Shown here: piece by piece, positions 53,146 through 61,967 of the stretch
How the letters are laid out: each line of letters starts with the position of its first letter
Numbering within the stretch: position 1 is the first letter of the stretch
NCBI GenBank assembly: GCA_044225675.1
Contig: JBGAIH010000004.1
Location: forward strand, 151,507 to 215,506
Direction: 5' to 3'
Source of the DNA: JACMQX01 sp044225675
GTDB taxonomy: Bacteria; Pseudomonadota; Gammaproteobacteria; Burkholderiales; Burkholderiaceae_C
DNA length: 64,000 nucleotides
Position numbers and translations under genes: made by a program
Notes under the pieces: generated by a model
What the model was told of the DNA's origin: nothing
Seen by the model: only the letters and a program-made list of their open reading frames with translations
Databases searched by the model: none

Positions 53146-54945
53146 TCAGGGGGCGGAAACGGCGGACGAGACCTCAGGCGAAGCACCTGGCGAGCCCGCC
53201 ATGACATCGAAGCCGGTCTGATGCAGGCGCGAATAGAAACCGCGCTGCGCCATGAGCTGCGCATGCGTGCCCTGCTCGACGATGCGGCCCTGCGCCATCA
53301 CGACGATGCGGTCCGCATGCTCGATGGTCGACAGCCGGTGGGCGATGACGAGCGTCGTGCGGCCCGCCATCAGGCGGCGCAGCGCCTCCTGCACCAGGCG
53401 CTCGGACTCGTTGTCGAGCGCCGAGGTGGCCTCGTCGAGGATGAGGATGGGCGCGTCCTTGTACAGGGCGCGGGCAATCGCCAGGCGCTGGCGCTGGCCC
53501 CCCGACAGCTGGGTGGCGTTGTGCCCGACCGGTGTGTCCATGCCCTGGGGGAGACTCGCCACGTGCTGCGCGAGGTTGGCTGCTTCGAGGCAGCGCTGCA
53601 CGCGTTCGCGGTCGGGCGTGGCCTCGCCCAGCGCGACGTTGGCCGCCAGCGTGGTGTTGAACATGACCACGTCCTGGCTGACCATGGCGAACTGGCGGCG
53701 CAGGCAGACCAGGTCCCAGGCGGCGAGGTCCTCGCCGTCGAGCATCACGCGGCCCGCGCCGGGCAGCACGAAGCGCGGCATCAGGTTGGCGAGCGTGGTC
53801 TTGCCCGAGCCCGACGGGCCGACCAGCGCCACCACCTCGCCGGGCGCCACGTCCAGGCTCACCCGGTCGAGCGCGGGCGCGCTGTCGGCATCGGCCGCGC
53901 CGTAGCGCACGGTCACGTCCTCCAGGTGGATGCGTCCAGTGGCCCGCTCCACACGGTGGCTGCCGCCGGACTCGCTGGGCGTCTGCTCGATCAGGTCGAG
54001 TCCGCGCTGCAGCGCCGCGAGGCCGCGCGTGACCGGGCTGGCGATCTCCGACAGCCGCTTGATCGGCGCGATCAGCATCAGCATCGCGGTGACGAAGGCC
54101 ACGAAGCTGCCCACGGTGATGCCGCTTGCGGTGCTTTGCACGATGGCGGCGACGATCACGCCCGACAGCGCCAGGGCGGCCAGCATCTGGGTGAGCGGCG
54201 TCATGGCGGCCGAGGCGGCGGTGGACTTCATGGCCAGCCGGCGCATCGATTCGCTCAGCGCCTGGAAACGCGCCGCTTCGTCCGCCTGCGCGCCGTGCAG
54301 CCGCACCATGCGGTGGGCCAGCACGTTTTCCTCCACCACATAGGCCAGGCTGTCGGTGGCACTCTGGCTGGCGCGGGTGATGCGGTAGAGCCGGCGCGAC
54401 AGCACCCGCATGACCAGCGCCACGGCCGGGAACATCACCAGCACGAACAGCGTGAGCTGCCAGTTGAGGTAGAGAAGGTAGGCCATGAGTGCGACCAGCG
54501 CGAGCGAGTCGCGCGCCAGGTCGAGGGCTGCGTTGATCAAGAGCATCGAGCCGGTCTGCACTTCATAGACCACGGTGTTCGACAGCGTGCTGGCCGACTG
54601 CCGCGAAAACAGCGCCATGTCGGCGTCCAGCAGCCGCGCAAACAGCGCCCGCCGCAGGGCCAGCATGCCGCCGTTGGCCACCTTGGCCAGCGCCAGCTGG
54701 GCCAGAAACCCAGTGAGCCCACGCAGGCCGAAGAGGCCGAGCAGGGCGGCCGGCACCACCCACAGCGGCAGGCCGCCGGGCTTGAAGCCGCGGTCGAGCA
54801 GCGGCTTGAGCAGGGCGGGGATCAGCGGCTCGGTGACCGCGCCCACCAGGGTGGCCAGCACGGCCAGCGCCCAGGCGCCCCGCGCGCGGCCGAAATAGGG
54901 CAGGAGCCGGCGCACGCCGTCCAGCAGGGTGGGCTGGGCGGTCAT
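53146..54945 (-). CDS. msbA: Lipid A export ATP-binding/permease protein MsbA
   Basis: Flips lipid A-core across the inner membrane. About 599 residues from ATG 54945 (an ATG at 54963 adds six). Six membrane helices in ~25-320, then an ABC domain with Walker A GPSGSGKTT, Q-loop MVSQDVVMFN, signature LSGGQRQRLAIARAL, Walker B ILILDEATSALD and the H-loop IAHRLST. It lies 27 bp from a divergent GT2 gene, leaving almost no promoter space. Confidence 0.93.
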   Translation of the reverse strand: MTAQPTLLDGVRRLLPYFGRARGAWALAVLATLVGAVTEPLIPALLKPLLDRGFKPGGLPLWVVPAALLGLFGLRGLTGFLAQLALAKVANGGMLALRRALFARLLDADMALFSRQSASTLSNTVVYEVQTGSMLLINAALDLARDSLALVALMAYLLYLNWQLTLFVLVMFPAVALVMRVLSRRLYRITRASQSATDSLAYVVEENVLAHRMVRLHGAQADEAARFQALSESMRRLAMKSTAASAAMTPLTQMLAALALSGVIVAAIVQSTASGITVGSFVAFVTAMLMLIAPIKRLSEIASPVTRGLAALQRGLDLIEQTPSESGGSHRVERATGRIHLEDVTVRYGAADADSAPALDRVSLDVAPGEVVALVGPSGSGKTTLANLMPRFVLPGAGRVMLDGEDLAAWDLVCLRRQFAMVSQDVVMFNTTLAANVALGEATPDRERVQRCLEAANLAQHVASLPQGMDTPVGHNATQLSGGQRQRLAIARALYKDAPILILDEATSALDNESERLVQEALRRLMAGRTTLVIAHRLSTIEHADRIVVMAQGRIVEQGTHAQLMAQRGFYSRLHQTGFDVMAGSPGASPEVSSAVSAP

Positions 54946-54972
54946 GCGGGGCGCGGTGGGCATAATGGATTC

Positions 54973-55830
54973 ATGGCCCAGCGATTATCAGACGAACCGG
55001 CAGCCACTTCCCCAAGCCCCCGGCGGCTGAGCGTCATCCTGATCACGCGCAATGAGGCGGCCAACATCGGCGCCTGCCTGGCATCGGTCGCGTTTGCCGA
55101 CGAGATCGTGGTGGTCGACAACGGCAGCACCGACGCGACGGCCGAGCTGGCGCGCGCGGCCGGCGCCCGCGTGATCGACGCGCCCGACTGGCCCGGCTTC
55201 GGCCCGCAGAAGAACCGGGCGCTCGACGCCACCACCGGCGACTGGGTGCTGTCGATCGACGCCGACGAACGCGTCACGCCCGCCCTGGCGCGCGAGATCG
55301 AAGCCGTCCTGGCTGCAAGCGGTCCGGCGGCGAGTGCTGCAGCCGGCCCCGAGGCCTGCACGGCCTATCAGGTGCCGCGCCTCACGCAGTTCTGCGGCCA
55401 GTGGATCCGCCATTGCGGCTGGACGCCCGATCACGTCACGCGCCTGTTCCGCCGGGGCACGGCCCGCTTCAGCGACGACCTGGTCCATGAGCGGCTGCTG
55501 CCCACGGGCACGGTGGGCACGCTGCGGTCACAACTGTTGCATTACAGCTACCCGACGCCAGCGCATTACTGGCGCAAACTCCAGCAGTACAGCCAGGCCT
55601 GGGCCGAGCAGCGCCATGCGCGCGGCCAAAAGACCTCGATGGTGCGGGCGGCTCTTGCGGGCGTGGTAGCCTTTGTGCGAAGCTATTTTTTCCGTCTTGG
55701 ATTTCTCGACGGCGCCATGGGCTTCGCGGTCTGCGCGATGCAGGCGCAAGGCGCTTTCGGGAAATACTTTTCCCTGTACTGTCTGAACCAACAACAAGCT
55801 GATGATCCAAGCCAAGAAACTCCCCTCTGA
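54973..55830 (+). CDS. Glycosyltransferase family 2, WaaE/KdtX-like
   Basis: 285 residues from ATG 54973. LSVILITRNEAANIGACLAS, EIVVVDNGSTDATAELA and WVLSIDADERVTP (DxD) define a GT2 domain like the LPS core glucosyltransferases WaaE/KdtX. C-terminal THYSY-like and YYWRKLQQY-like segments follow (HYSYPTPAHYWRKLQQYSQA). It overlaps tolB by 29 bp, an unusual arrangement that could couple tolB to it. Confidence 0.88.
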   Translation: MAQRLSDEPAATSPSPRRLSVILITRNEAANIGACLASVAFADEIVVVDNGSTDATAELARAAGARVIDAPDWPGFGPQKNRALDATTGDWVLSIDADERVTPALAREIEAVLAASGPAASAAAGPEACTAYQVPRLTQFCGQWIRHCGWTPDHVTRLFRRGTARFSDDLVHERLLPTGTVGTLRSQLLHYSYPTPAHYWRKLQQYSQAWAEQRHARGQKTSMVRAALAGVVAFVRSYFFRLGFLDGAMGFAVCAMQAQGAFGKYFSLYCLNQQQADDPSQETPL

Positions 55831-57097
55831 ATCGCGCCGGCTGCTTGTCGCCGGCCTGGTGATGGCGCCGCTCGCACCGGCCCTGGCGCAGTTCCGTGTG
55901 GAGGTCTCCGGCGTCGGCCTGACGCAGCTGCCGATCGCCGTGGCGCCGTTTCGCGGCGACGCGCAGGCGCCGCAGAAAATCGGCGCCATCGTGCAGGCCG
56001 ACCTTGAGCGCAGCGGCCAGTTCCGCGCGGTGGACGCCTCCGGCGCGCAACTCGACGAAACCTCGCGGCCCGACGTGGCCCTGTGGCGCCAGCGCGCCGC
56101 CGACTCGCTCGTGACGGGCAGCGTCACGCGCCTGGCCGATGGGCGCTATGACGTGCGCTTTCGCCTGTGGGACGTGGTGCGCGGCCAGGACCTCGGCGGC
56201 CAGAGCTACCCCGTGGCCCAGGGCGACCTGCGGCTGGCGGCGCATCGCATCGCCGACTTCATCTACGAAAAGCTCACCGGCGACAAGGGTGTGTTCTCCA
56301 CCCGCATCGCCTACGTCACCAAGGCCGGCAACCGCTACAACCTGTGGGTGGCCGACGCCGACGGCGAGAATGCGCAGAGCGCACTGGCCAGCCCCGAGCC
56401 GATCATCTCGCCGTCCTGGGCGCCCAACGGCAACCAGCTGGCCTACGTGTCGTTCGAGTCCCGCAAGCCGGTGGTCTACGTGCACGAGGTGTCGAGCGGC
56501 CGGCGCCGGCTGATCGCCAATTTCCGCGGCTCCAACAGTGCGCCGGCCTGGGCGCCCGACGGCCGCACGCTGGCCGTGACGCTCAGCCGCGACGGCGGCT
56601 CGCAGCTCTACACCATCGACGCCGGCGGCGGCGAGCCGCGCCGGCTGACCCAGTCGAGCAGCATCGACACCGAGCCGTGCTACTCGCCCGATGGCCGCAC
56701 CATCTACTTCGTGAGTGACCGCGGCGGCGCGCCGCAGATCTACCGCATGGCGGCCTCGGGCGGCAGCCCGGAGCGCGTCACCTTTACCGGGAGTTACAAC
56801 ATTTCGCCGGCCGTCAGCCCGGACGGAAGGACGCTGGCCTACATTTCCCGCATCAACGGGGCCTTCAAGCTGCAGGTCATGGAACTTTCCAGCGGCACGG
56901 TGAACTCCATCACAGACACGACGGCTGATGAGAACCCAAGCTTTGCACCCAACGGCAAGCTCATCGTCTATGCGACGCAGCAGGGCGGCCGCGAAGCGCT
57001 CATGACCACCACGCTCGACGGCAAGATCAAGGCCCGTCTGGCGGGGCAGGGTGGCGATATCCGGGAACCGGACTGGGGTCCGTTCCAGAAACAGTGA
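55802..57097 (+). CDS. tolB: Tol-Pal system periplasmic protein TolB
   Basis: 431 residues. Signal peptide about 1-29 (LLVAGLVMAPLAPALAQ), N-terminal TolB domain with VAPFRGDAQAPQKIGAIVQA, then a beta-propeller of repeated SPxWxPDG-type blades (SPSWAPNGNQLAYVS, APAWAPDGRTLAVT, TEPCYSPDGRTIYFVS). TolB links Pal to the inner-membrane TolQRA motor in outer-membrane constriction. tolQRA are not upstream here. Confidence 0.95.
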   Translation: MIQAKKLPSESRRLLVAGLVMAPLAPALAQFRVEVSGVGLTQLPIAVAPFRGDAQAPQKIGAIVQADLERSGQFRAVDASGAQLDETSRPDVALWRQRAADSLVTGSVTRLADGRYDVRFRLWDVVRGQDLGGQSYPVAQGDLRLAAHRIADFIYEKLTGDKGVFSTRIAYVTKAGNRYNLWVADADGENAQSALASPEPIISPSWAPNGNQLAYVSFESRKPVVYVHEVSSGRRRLIANFRGSNSAPAWAPDGRTLAVTLSRDGGSQLYTIDAGGGEPRRLTQSSSIDTEPCYSPDGRTIYFVSDRGGAPQIYRMAASGGSPERVTFTGSYNISPAVSPDGRTLAYISRINGAFKLQVMELSSGTVNSITDTTADENPSFAPNGKLIVYATQQGGREALMTTTLDGKIKARLAGQGGDIREPDWGPFQKQ

Positions 57098-57120
57098 CTT
57101 ACTCGTTCAGGAGGTATGGA

Positions 57121-57678
57121 ATGATGATGAAGAAGATCTTGCTGGCCCTGGCCGCAACTGCGCTCGTGGCTGGCTGCGCCTCCAGCGTCAAGCTCGACGA
57201 CGTGCCGGTGACCGACGCCAAGCCCTCGACGGTCTCGCCCGATCCGAACGCGGCCGGCAATGCCGGCGCCAATGCGAACAACACCGCCAAGTCCGACGTC
57301 AAGCCGGTGCAGCTCGACAATGCCACCGGCGCCATGGCCGGCCCGCAGGGCGTGGGCAAGGTCGTGTACTTCGACTACGACAGCTACGTCATCAAGCCCG
57401 AATTTCAGGGGCTGATCGAAGCCCATGCCCGCTTCCTCAAGGCCGCGCCCGGCCGCAAGGTGTCGATCGAAGGCCACACCGACGAGCGCGGCGGCCGCGA
57501 GTACAACCTGGCCCTGGGCCAGAAGCGGTCGGAGGCGGTGCGCCGCGCGCTCGACCTGCTGGGCGTGAACGACAGCCAGGTCGAGGCCGTGAGTTTCGGC
57601 AAGGAAAAGCCGGCTGAAACGGGCATGACCGAAGAAGCCTTCGCCAAGAACCGCCGCGCCGAGATCGCCTACCGATGA
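57121..57678 (+). CDS. pal: Peptidoglycan-associated lipoprotein Pal
   Basis: 185 residues from ATG 57121, preceded by AGGAGG. Lipoprotein signal LLALAATALVAGCAS with the lipobox Cys at about 20. A disordered linker precedes the OmpA-like domain (VYFDYDSYVIKPEFQGLIEA, EGHTDERGGREYNLALGQKR) that binds diaminopimelate in peptidoglycan. Between tolB and cpoB in the normal order. Confidence 0.96.
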   Translation: MMMKKILLALAATALVAGCASSVKLDDVPVTDAKPSTVSPDPNAAGNAGANANNTAKSDVKPVQLDNATGAMAGPQGVGKVVYFDYDSYVIKPEFQGLIEAHARFLKAAPGRKVSIEGHTDERGGREYNLALGQKRSEAVRRALDLLGVNDSQVEAVSFGKEKPAETGMTEEAFAKNRRAEIAYR

Positions 57679-58529
57679 GTCGCCCGAGCACCTCCCTGCG
57701 GCCCGCTCCGGCGGGGCGCGTTTCCTCCCGCCTGGCGCGGGGCGTCGCCGCCGTCGGGTCGGCCTGCTGCCTCGCGCTGCCCCTGCTCATGCCACTCGGC
57801 GCGGGCGCCGCGCTGTTCGACGACGACGAGGCCCGCCGCGCCATCCTCGAGCTGCGCCAGCGGGTCGAGGCCAACCGCCTTGCGGCCGAAAGCGCCAACC
57901 GGCGCGCGGTCGACGAACTGCAGCGCACGTCGGAAGAAAACGTGCAGCTGCGCCGCAGTCTGCTGGAGCTGCAGAACCAGATCGAGGCGCTGCGTGCCGA
58001 GCTTGCGCGCCTGCGCGGCTCCGACGAGCAGCTGGCCCGCGACGTGGCCGAGATCCAGCGCCGTCAGAAGGACATCGCCCAGGGCGTGGACGAGCGGCTG
58101 CGCCAGTTCGAGCCGGCCAAGGTCACGGTCGACGGCAAGGAGTTCACTGCGGCGCCAGAGGAAAAGCGCGACTACGAGGCCGCGCTCGGCGTCTTCCGCA
58201 AGGGCGACTTCGCCGGCGCGCAGAACCTCTTCGTCGAGTTCATCAAGCGTTACCCCAACAGCGGCTACAACCCCTCGGCACTGTTCTGGCTGGGCAATGC
58301 GCAGTACGCCACCCGCAACTACAAGGAGGCGGTGATCAACTTCAAGTCGCTGATCGGCCGCGCGCCCGACCATCTGCGCGCGCCCGAGGCGGCCCTGTCG
58401 ATCGCCAACTGCCAGATCGAGCTCAAGGACACGCGCGCTGCGCGCAAGACGCTGGAGGACCTGATCAAGGTCTATCCGCAATCGGAGGCTGCGGTCGCGG
58501 CCAAGGAACGGCTGTCGCGCCTCAAATGA
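57675..58529 (+). CDS. cpoB: Tol-Pal system coordinator CpoB (YbgF)
   Basis: 284 residues. An N-terminal signal region (SACCLALPLLMPLGAGAA), a coiled coil ~50-135 (RRAILELRQRVEANRLAAES) that mediates trimerisation, and a TPR domain ~160-284 (YEAALGVFRKGDFAGAQNLF). It coordinates PBP1b activity with Tol constriction in E. coli. Start overlaps the pal stop by 4 bp. Confidence 0.94.
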   Translation: MSRPSTSLRPAPAGRVSSRLARGVAAVGSACCLALPLLMPLGAGAALFDDDEARRAILELRQRVEANRLAAESANRRAVDELQRTSEENVQLRRSLLELQNQIEALRAELARLRGSDEQLARDVAEIQRRQKDIAQGVDERLRQFEPAKVTVDGKEFTAAPEEKRDYEAALGVFRKGDFAGAQNLFVEFIKRYPNSGYNPSALFWLGNAQYATRNYKEAVINFKSLIGRAPDHLRAPEAALSIANCQIELKDTRAARKTLEDLIKVYPQSEAAVAAKERLSRLK

Positions 58530-58552
58530 GGGCACGCCCGTAAAATCCGGGC

Positions 58553-59674
58553 ATGCAAGCGACTGAACTCCAATCGCTCACAACCCAGGTGTTGTGGGCC
58601 TCCTTCATCCTCTCCGCCATTTTTGGCGCCATTGCCCAGCGCACCCACTTCTGCACCATGGGGGCCGTGAGTGACGTGGTCAACATGGGTGACTGGACGC
58701 GCATGCGCCAGTGGGGCATGGCCATGGGCGTCGCCATCATCGGCTTTGCGGCCCTCGTGTCGGCCGGCCAGGTCGACCCGACGCGCACCCTGTATGCGTC
58801 CACGCGCTGGATCTGGCTGTCGGCCCTGGTCGGCGGCGCGATGTTCGGCTTCGGCATGGTGCTCGCCTCGGGCTGCGGCAGCAAGACGCTGGTGCGCATC
58901 GGCGCGGGCAACCTCAAGTCGCTGGTGGTCTTCGGCGTCATGGGCGTCGCGGCCTTTGCCACGCTCAAGGGCATCACCGCCGTGGCCCGCGTGGCCACGG
59001 TCGACAAGGTGGCGGTCGACATCGCGGCCGGCACCACGCTGCCGGCGCTCGGCGCGGCGGCCACCGGCCTCAAGCCGGCGATGCTCGGCCTCGTGCTGGC
59101 GCTCGTGCTCGGCGGCGCGCTCGTGCTCTGGGCGCTGCTGGGCTTTCTCCGGTCCGAGCGGCGCGGCGAAAACCTGCTGGCCGGCCTGGGCGTCGGCGCC
59201 GTGGTCGCCGCCATGTGGTGGGTCAGCGGGCACCTGGGCTTCGTCGCCGAGCACCCCGAGACGCTGCAGGAGGCCTTTCTTGCCACCAACTCCGGCCGTG
59301 CCGAAGCCCTGAGCTTCGTCTCGCCCGTCGCCTACACGCTCGACTGGCTCATGTTCTTCAGCGACAAGAGCAAGGTGCTGACGCTGGGCATCGTCTCGGT
59401 GTTCGGCGTGGTCGTCGGCTCGGCCGTGGTGGCGCTCGTGACCCGCAGCTTTCGCTGGGAAGGCTTTGGCGGCACCGAAGACGTCGCCAACCACCTGGCT
59501 GGCGGCGCGCTCATGGGCGTCGGCGGCGTCACCGCCATGGGTTGTACCGTGGGGCAGGGCCTGTCGGGCATCTCCACGCTGAGCATCACCAGCTTCGTCG
59601 CGGTCGCGGCGATCCTCGCGGGTGCCGTGGCGGCCTTCAAGTACCAGAACTGGCGTCTGGAGCGCATGGCTTGA
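58553..59674 (+). CDS. YeeE/YedE family sulfur-compound transporter
   Basis: 373 residues with about 9-10 membrane segments. AQRTHFCTMGAVSD, FGMVLASGCGSKTLVRIGAG and MGVGGVTAMGCTVGQGLSG carry the conserved Cys residues of the YeeE/YedE (TsuA-like) family that import thiosulfate or related sulfur species. Both halves are fused in one protein. Expressed with tcdA, whose TTG start overlaps its stop. Confidence 0.87.
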   Translation: MQATELQSLTTQVLWASFILSAIFGAIAQRTHFCTMGAVSDVVNMGDWTRMRQWGMAMGVAIIGFAALVSAGQVDPTRTLYASTRWIWLSALVGGAMFGFGMVLASGCGSKTLVRIGAGNLKSLVVFGVMGVAAFATLKGITAVARVATVDKVAVDIAAGTTLPALGAAATGLKPAMLGLVLALVLGGALVLWALLGFLRSERRGENLLAGLGVGAVVAAMWWVSGHLGFVAEHPETLQEAFLATNSGRAEALSFVSPVAYTLDWLMFFSDKSKVLTLGIVSVFGVVVGSAVVALVTRSFRWEGFGGTEDVANHLAGGALMGVGGVTAMGCTVGQGLSGISTLSITSFVAVAAILAGAVAAFKYQNWRLERMA

Positions 59675-60537
59675 ACGCGCCCGACGCGCTCCTGGCCGCG
59701 CTCGGACCTGGCGGCGCTGTGCCTTCGCCGGCGCATGACCCGGTGCAGGGCCAAGGGCAGATGCAGGCCCAGGCGCAGGGTGCTGACCTGCAGCGCCGGT
59801 TCGGCGGGCTGGAGCGGCTCTGGGGCGTGCAGGGCGCGGCGCGCGTGCGGGCGGCACACGTGGCCGTGGTCGGCATCGGCGGTGTCGGCTCCTGGGCGGC
59901 CGAGGCGCTGGCCCGCAGCGGGGTGGGGCAGCTCACGCTGATCGACCTCGACCACGTCGCCGAATCGAACATCAACCGGCAGGTCCATGCGCTGGACGGC
60001 ACCGTGGGCCAGGCCAAGGTCCAGGCCATGCGCGAGCGCATCGCGCAGATCCATCCGGGCTGCGTGGTCAATGGCATCGAGGAGTTCGTGGAGGCCGGCA
60101 ACTGGCCGGCGATCCTGCCGCCGGGGGTGGATGCGGTCATCGATGCCTGCGACCAGGTGGCCGCCAAGACGGCCATGGCGGCCTGGGCGCGCGAGGGCCG
60201 GCGCCTTTTCATCAGCGTTGGCGCGGCCGGCGGCAAGCGGCTGGCGCACAAGGTGGACATCGACGACCTGTCGGCCACCACCCACGATCCGCTGCTGGCC
60301 CAGCTTCGCTACCGCCTGCGCAAGGCCCACGGCGCCCCGCGCGAGGGCAAGCGCATCGGCATCGCCTGCGTCTTCAGCCGAGAGCCCGTGGCGCCGCCCG
60401 ACCCGTCCTGCGCGGTCGAAGGCGACGGCACGCTCAACTGCCACGGCTACGGCTCGGTCGTCAGCGTCACGGCCACCTTCGGCCAATGCGCCGCCGGCTG
60501 GGTGCTCGACCGGATTGCCTCGCGCGAGACGCTATAA
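59671..60537 (+). CDS. tcdA: tRNA threonylcarbamoyladenosine dehydratase
   Basis: E1-like enzyme that makes cyclic t6A37 in tRNA. 288 residues from TTG 59671, which overlaps the upstream stop; ATG 59761 is a shorter option that still keeps the domain. FGGLERLWG, VAVVGIGGVGSWAAEALARS and LIDLDHVAESNINRQ are the ThiF/MoeB ATP-binding core. Its stop codon overlaps a TATAAT that may serve tRNA-Lys. Confidence 0.93.
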   Translation: MNAPDALLAALGPGGAVPSPAHDPVQGQGQMQAQAQGADLQRRFGGLERLWGVQGAARVRAAHVAVVGIGGVGSWAAEALARSGVGQLTLIDLDHVAESNINRQVHALDGTVGQAKVQAMRERIAQIHPGCVVNGIEEFVEAGNWPAILPPGVDAVIDACDQVAAKTAMAAWAREGRRLFISVGAAGGKRLAHKVDIDDLSATTHDPLLAQLRYRLRKAHGAPREGKRIGIACVFSREPVAPPDPSCAVEGDGTLNCHGYGSVVSVTATFGQCAAGWVLDRIASRETL

Positions 60538-60538
60538 T
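60533..60538 (+). promoter_or_regulatory. Candidate -10 element for tRNA-Lys
   Basis: A perfect TATAAT overlaps the tcdA stop codon, about 52 bp before the mature tRNA. No good -35 lies 16-18 bp upstream, so this is tentative. Confidence 0.4.
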
Positions 60539-60589
60539 TTGAGGCTTTGCTGACTGGCGCCCGCCGCCAGGCAGCAGACAGAGAAGCGT

Positions 60590-60665
60590 GGGACGTTAGC
60601 TCAGTTGGTAGAGCAGCGGACTTTTAATCCGTTGGTCACAAGTTCGAATCTTGTACGTCCTACCA
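60590..60665 (+). tRNA. tRNA-Lys (anticodon UUU)
   Basis: 76 nt. Acceptor GGGACGT pairs with ACGTCCT (G1-U72 wobble), D arm GCTC...GAGC, anticodon stem GCGGA/TCCGT with loop CTTTTAA, T arm ACAAG-TTCGAAT-CTTGT, discriminator A and encoded CCA. Anticodon TTT reads Lys AAA/AAG. It marks the left edge of a lower-GC island, a typical tRNA integration site. Confidence 0.97.
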
Positions 60666-60677
60666 AAGAAAACTGGA

Positions 60678-60707
60678 GGGCTCACCGATTTTTTGGTGAG
60701 CCCTTTT
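60678..60707 (+). terminator. Rho-independent terminator after tRNA-Lys
   Basis: GGGCTCACC-8 nt-GGTGAGCCC, a perfect 9-bp stem, followed by TTTT. Confidence 0.88.
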
Positions 60708-60759
60708 CATTGTGTAGGCACTATGTAGGCAATCGGGCGATTTTTCTGAAAGTCTCGCC

Positions 60760-61056
60760 TCATAGTCGCAACATCTGTTGAGGCTCGATTCTGAAGCCGA
60801 CTTTTCGCCCTCCGTTGGGATCATCGGTCAGGCTGACGGTCCCTTTGATCCGTGGATGAGGTGAACGTGTTTAGTATTTTTCCGACAGTCGCTCAATCCT
60901 GAGTGTCCCGCTTACCTGCCTGCGAGCGGGTAGGTGCCGGGCAAATCTCTCTTCTAGCGTGTGGCGATCGGCGTCGCCCAATTCGGGCCATACATGGCAC
61001 TGCTCCGGCTTGAATACTGTATCAATATACAGTAAACTGCTGCGGCCCGAGCAGGT
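60760..61056 (-). pseudogene. Decayed coding remnant beside the LexA box
   Basis: One minus-strand frame reads protein-like from about 61050 (VFKPEQCHVWPELGDADRHT, LEERFARHLPARRQVSGTLR) to a TAA at 60873-60871. It continues in the same frame (RIKGTVSLTDDPNGGRKVGF) to TGA at 60762-60760. No ATG starts it. The in-frame TAA and missing start suggest a dead gene fragment. I recognise no family. Chance openness cannot be excluded. The rest of the 60708-61009 stretch shows only a short TGTAGGCA direct repeat (60713, 60724). Confidence 0.35.
61010..61038 (+). promoter_or_regulatory. LexA (SOS) box inside a sigma-70 promoter
   Basis: TACTGTATCAATATACAGTA at 61015-61034 differs from the E. coli LexA consensus only at two central bases and keeps CTGT-N8-ACAG. 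It fills the 17-bp spacer between TTGAAT (61010-61015) and TAAACT (61033-61038), so LexA would block the promoter. The gene at 61102 starts about 60 bp downstream. Confidence 0.75.
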
Positions 61057-61101
61057 TCAACGCCGCGCTGCTGCGGCGTGCGCTTGGTGATGGAGGGTTC
61101 T

Positions 61102-61929
61102 ATGTTCGCGATGTTTTGGGCGCAATCCGATACAGTCAAGGGCGCTGTTCTTGGCGCGTTCGTCGCCATGGTCGGTATCTTCATCAACGGCGTGGTGAGC
61201 GGGTGGAACACCCACCGTCAACTCGCAAACGACCGAGAGCAGAGGGCCAAGGAGCGCTCTCTTACGTTGCGAAGAGACATTTATTTGGGTGTCGCCCAGC
61301 ACATGCAAGATTGCCTGCAGACGATGCTGTACCTAGGTGACATCAGCCTGACTCACGCGCAAGCTTTTGCCAAGCAGCGCGACAGCGCACACTTCGTAGC
61401 CAAAATTCATCTGATGGCTCATCCGGCCATGGTTGCCGCTGTAATCGAGGCAACCAACGCGCTGACGGCCGCTATTGTTGCGATTCGCCTTGAGCGCGAA
61501 ACGGTTCTTCGCCAACGACAGGAGATCGACCGACTTCTGGCTCGGATACAGGAACATCGTAGGGTAGCCGCTGACGTGCTGAACGCGATCCGAGCGCGCG
61601 GTATAGATGGCCCGATTGAAAAGGAAAAGCTCGACTGGATGGGGAAGCTGCATCAACGTGAACTGGCAGAGGCAAACTCCGTGGCAAAAGAGCACGACGC
61701 TCTGCTGGTGCCACTTGACGAAGCACGGGCGAAGCTCAGCATCCTAGTGGCGGCCAGGCAACGAGAGTGCTACCCCGCTTTGATCGCAGTCGCTGGGGCG
61801 GCCCGTGCGGAACTAGGCGAGGATATCAACATGACGGCGTATCAACAGATGGTTGCGACGGCGTATGCTATCGATGAGCCGACGATGCGCCGTTTGCACG
61901 GCTTGCCCGCCGTTGCCTCTGGCGGGTAG
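61102..61929 (+). CDS. Membrane-anchored coiled-coil protein, unknown function
   Basis: 275 residues from ATG 61102, with GGAGGG 4 nt upstream; ATG 61090 or 61078 would lengthen it slightly. One membrane helix at ~10-32 (VKGAVLGAFVAMVGIFINGV) is followed by a mostly helical, charged cytoplasmic region with coiled-coil character (~125-230: RQRQEIDRLLARIQEHRR). No domain recognised. It lies behind the LexA-controlled promoter and 38 bp before the protease gene. Base composition is less GC-rich than the core genes. Confidence 0.75.
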   Translation: MFAMFWAQSDTVKGAVLGAFVAMVGIFINGVVSGWNTHRQLANDREQRAKERSLTLRRDIYLGVAQHMQDCLQTMLYLGDISLTHAQAFAKQRDSAHFVAKIHLMAHPAMVAAVIEATNALTAAIVAIRLERETVLRQRQEIDRLLARIQEHRRVAADVLNAIRARGIDGPIEKEKLDWMGKLHQRELAEANSVAKEHDALLVPLDEARAKLSILVAARQRECYPALIAVAGAARAELGEDINMTAYQQMVATAYAIDEPTMRRLHGLPAVASGG

Positions 61930-61967
61930 GGAGTCGTGCGGCAAGTCCAGCACAAGGGCAGGACCGA

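Noticed and set aside
53221..54972. Long open frame antisense to msbA, joined to the GT2 gene
   Set aside because: His/Arg/Gln-rich shadow of msbA; GT2 homology begins only at 54973.
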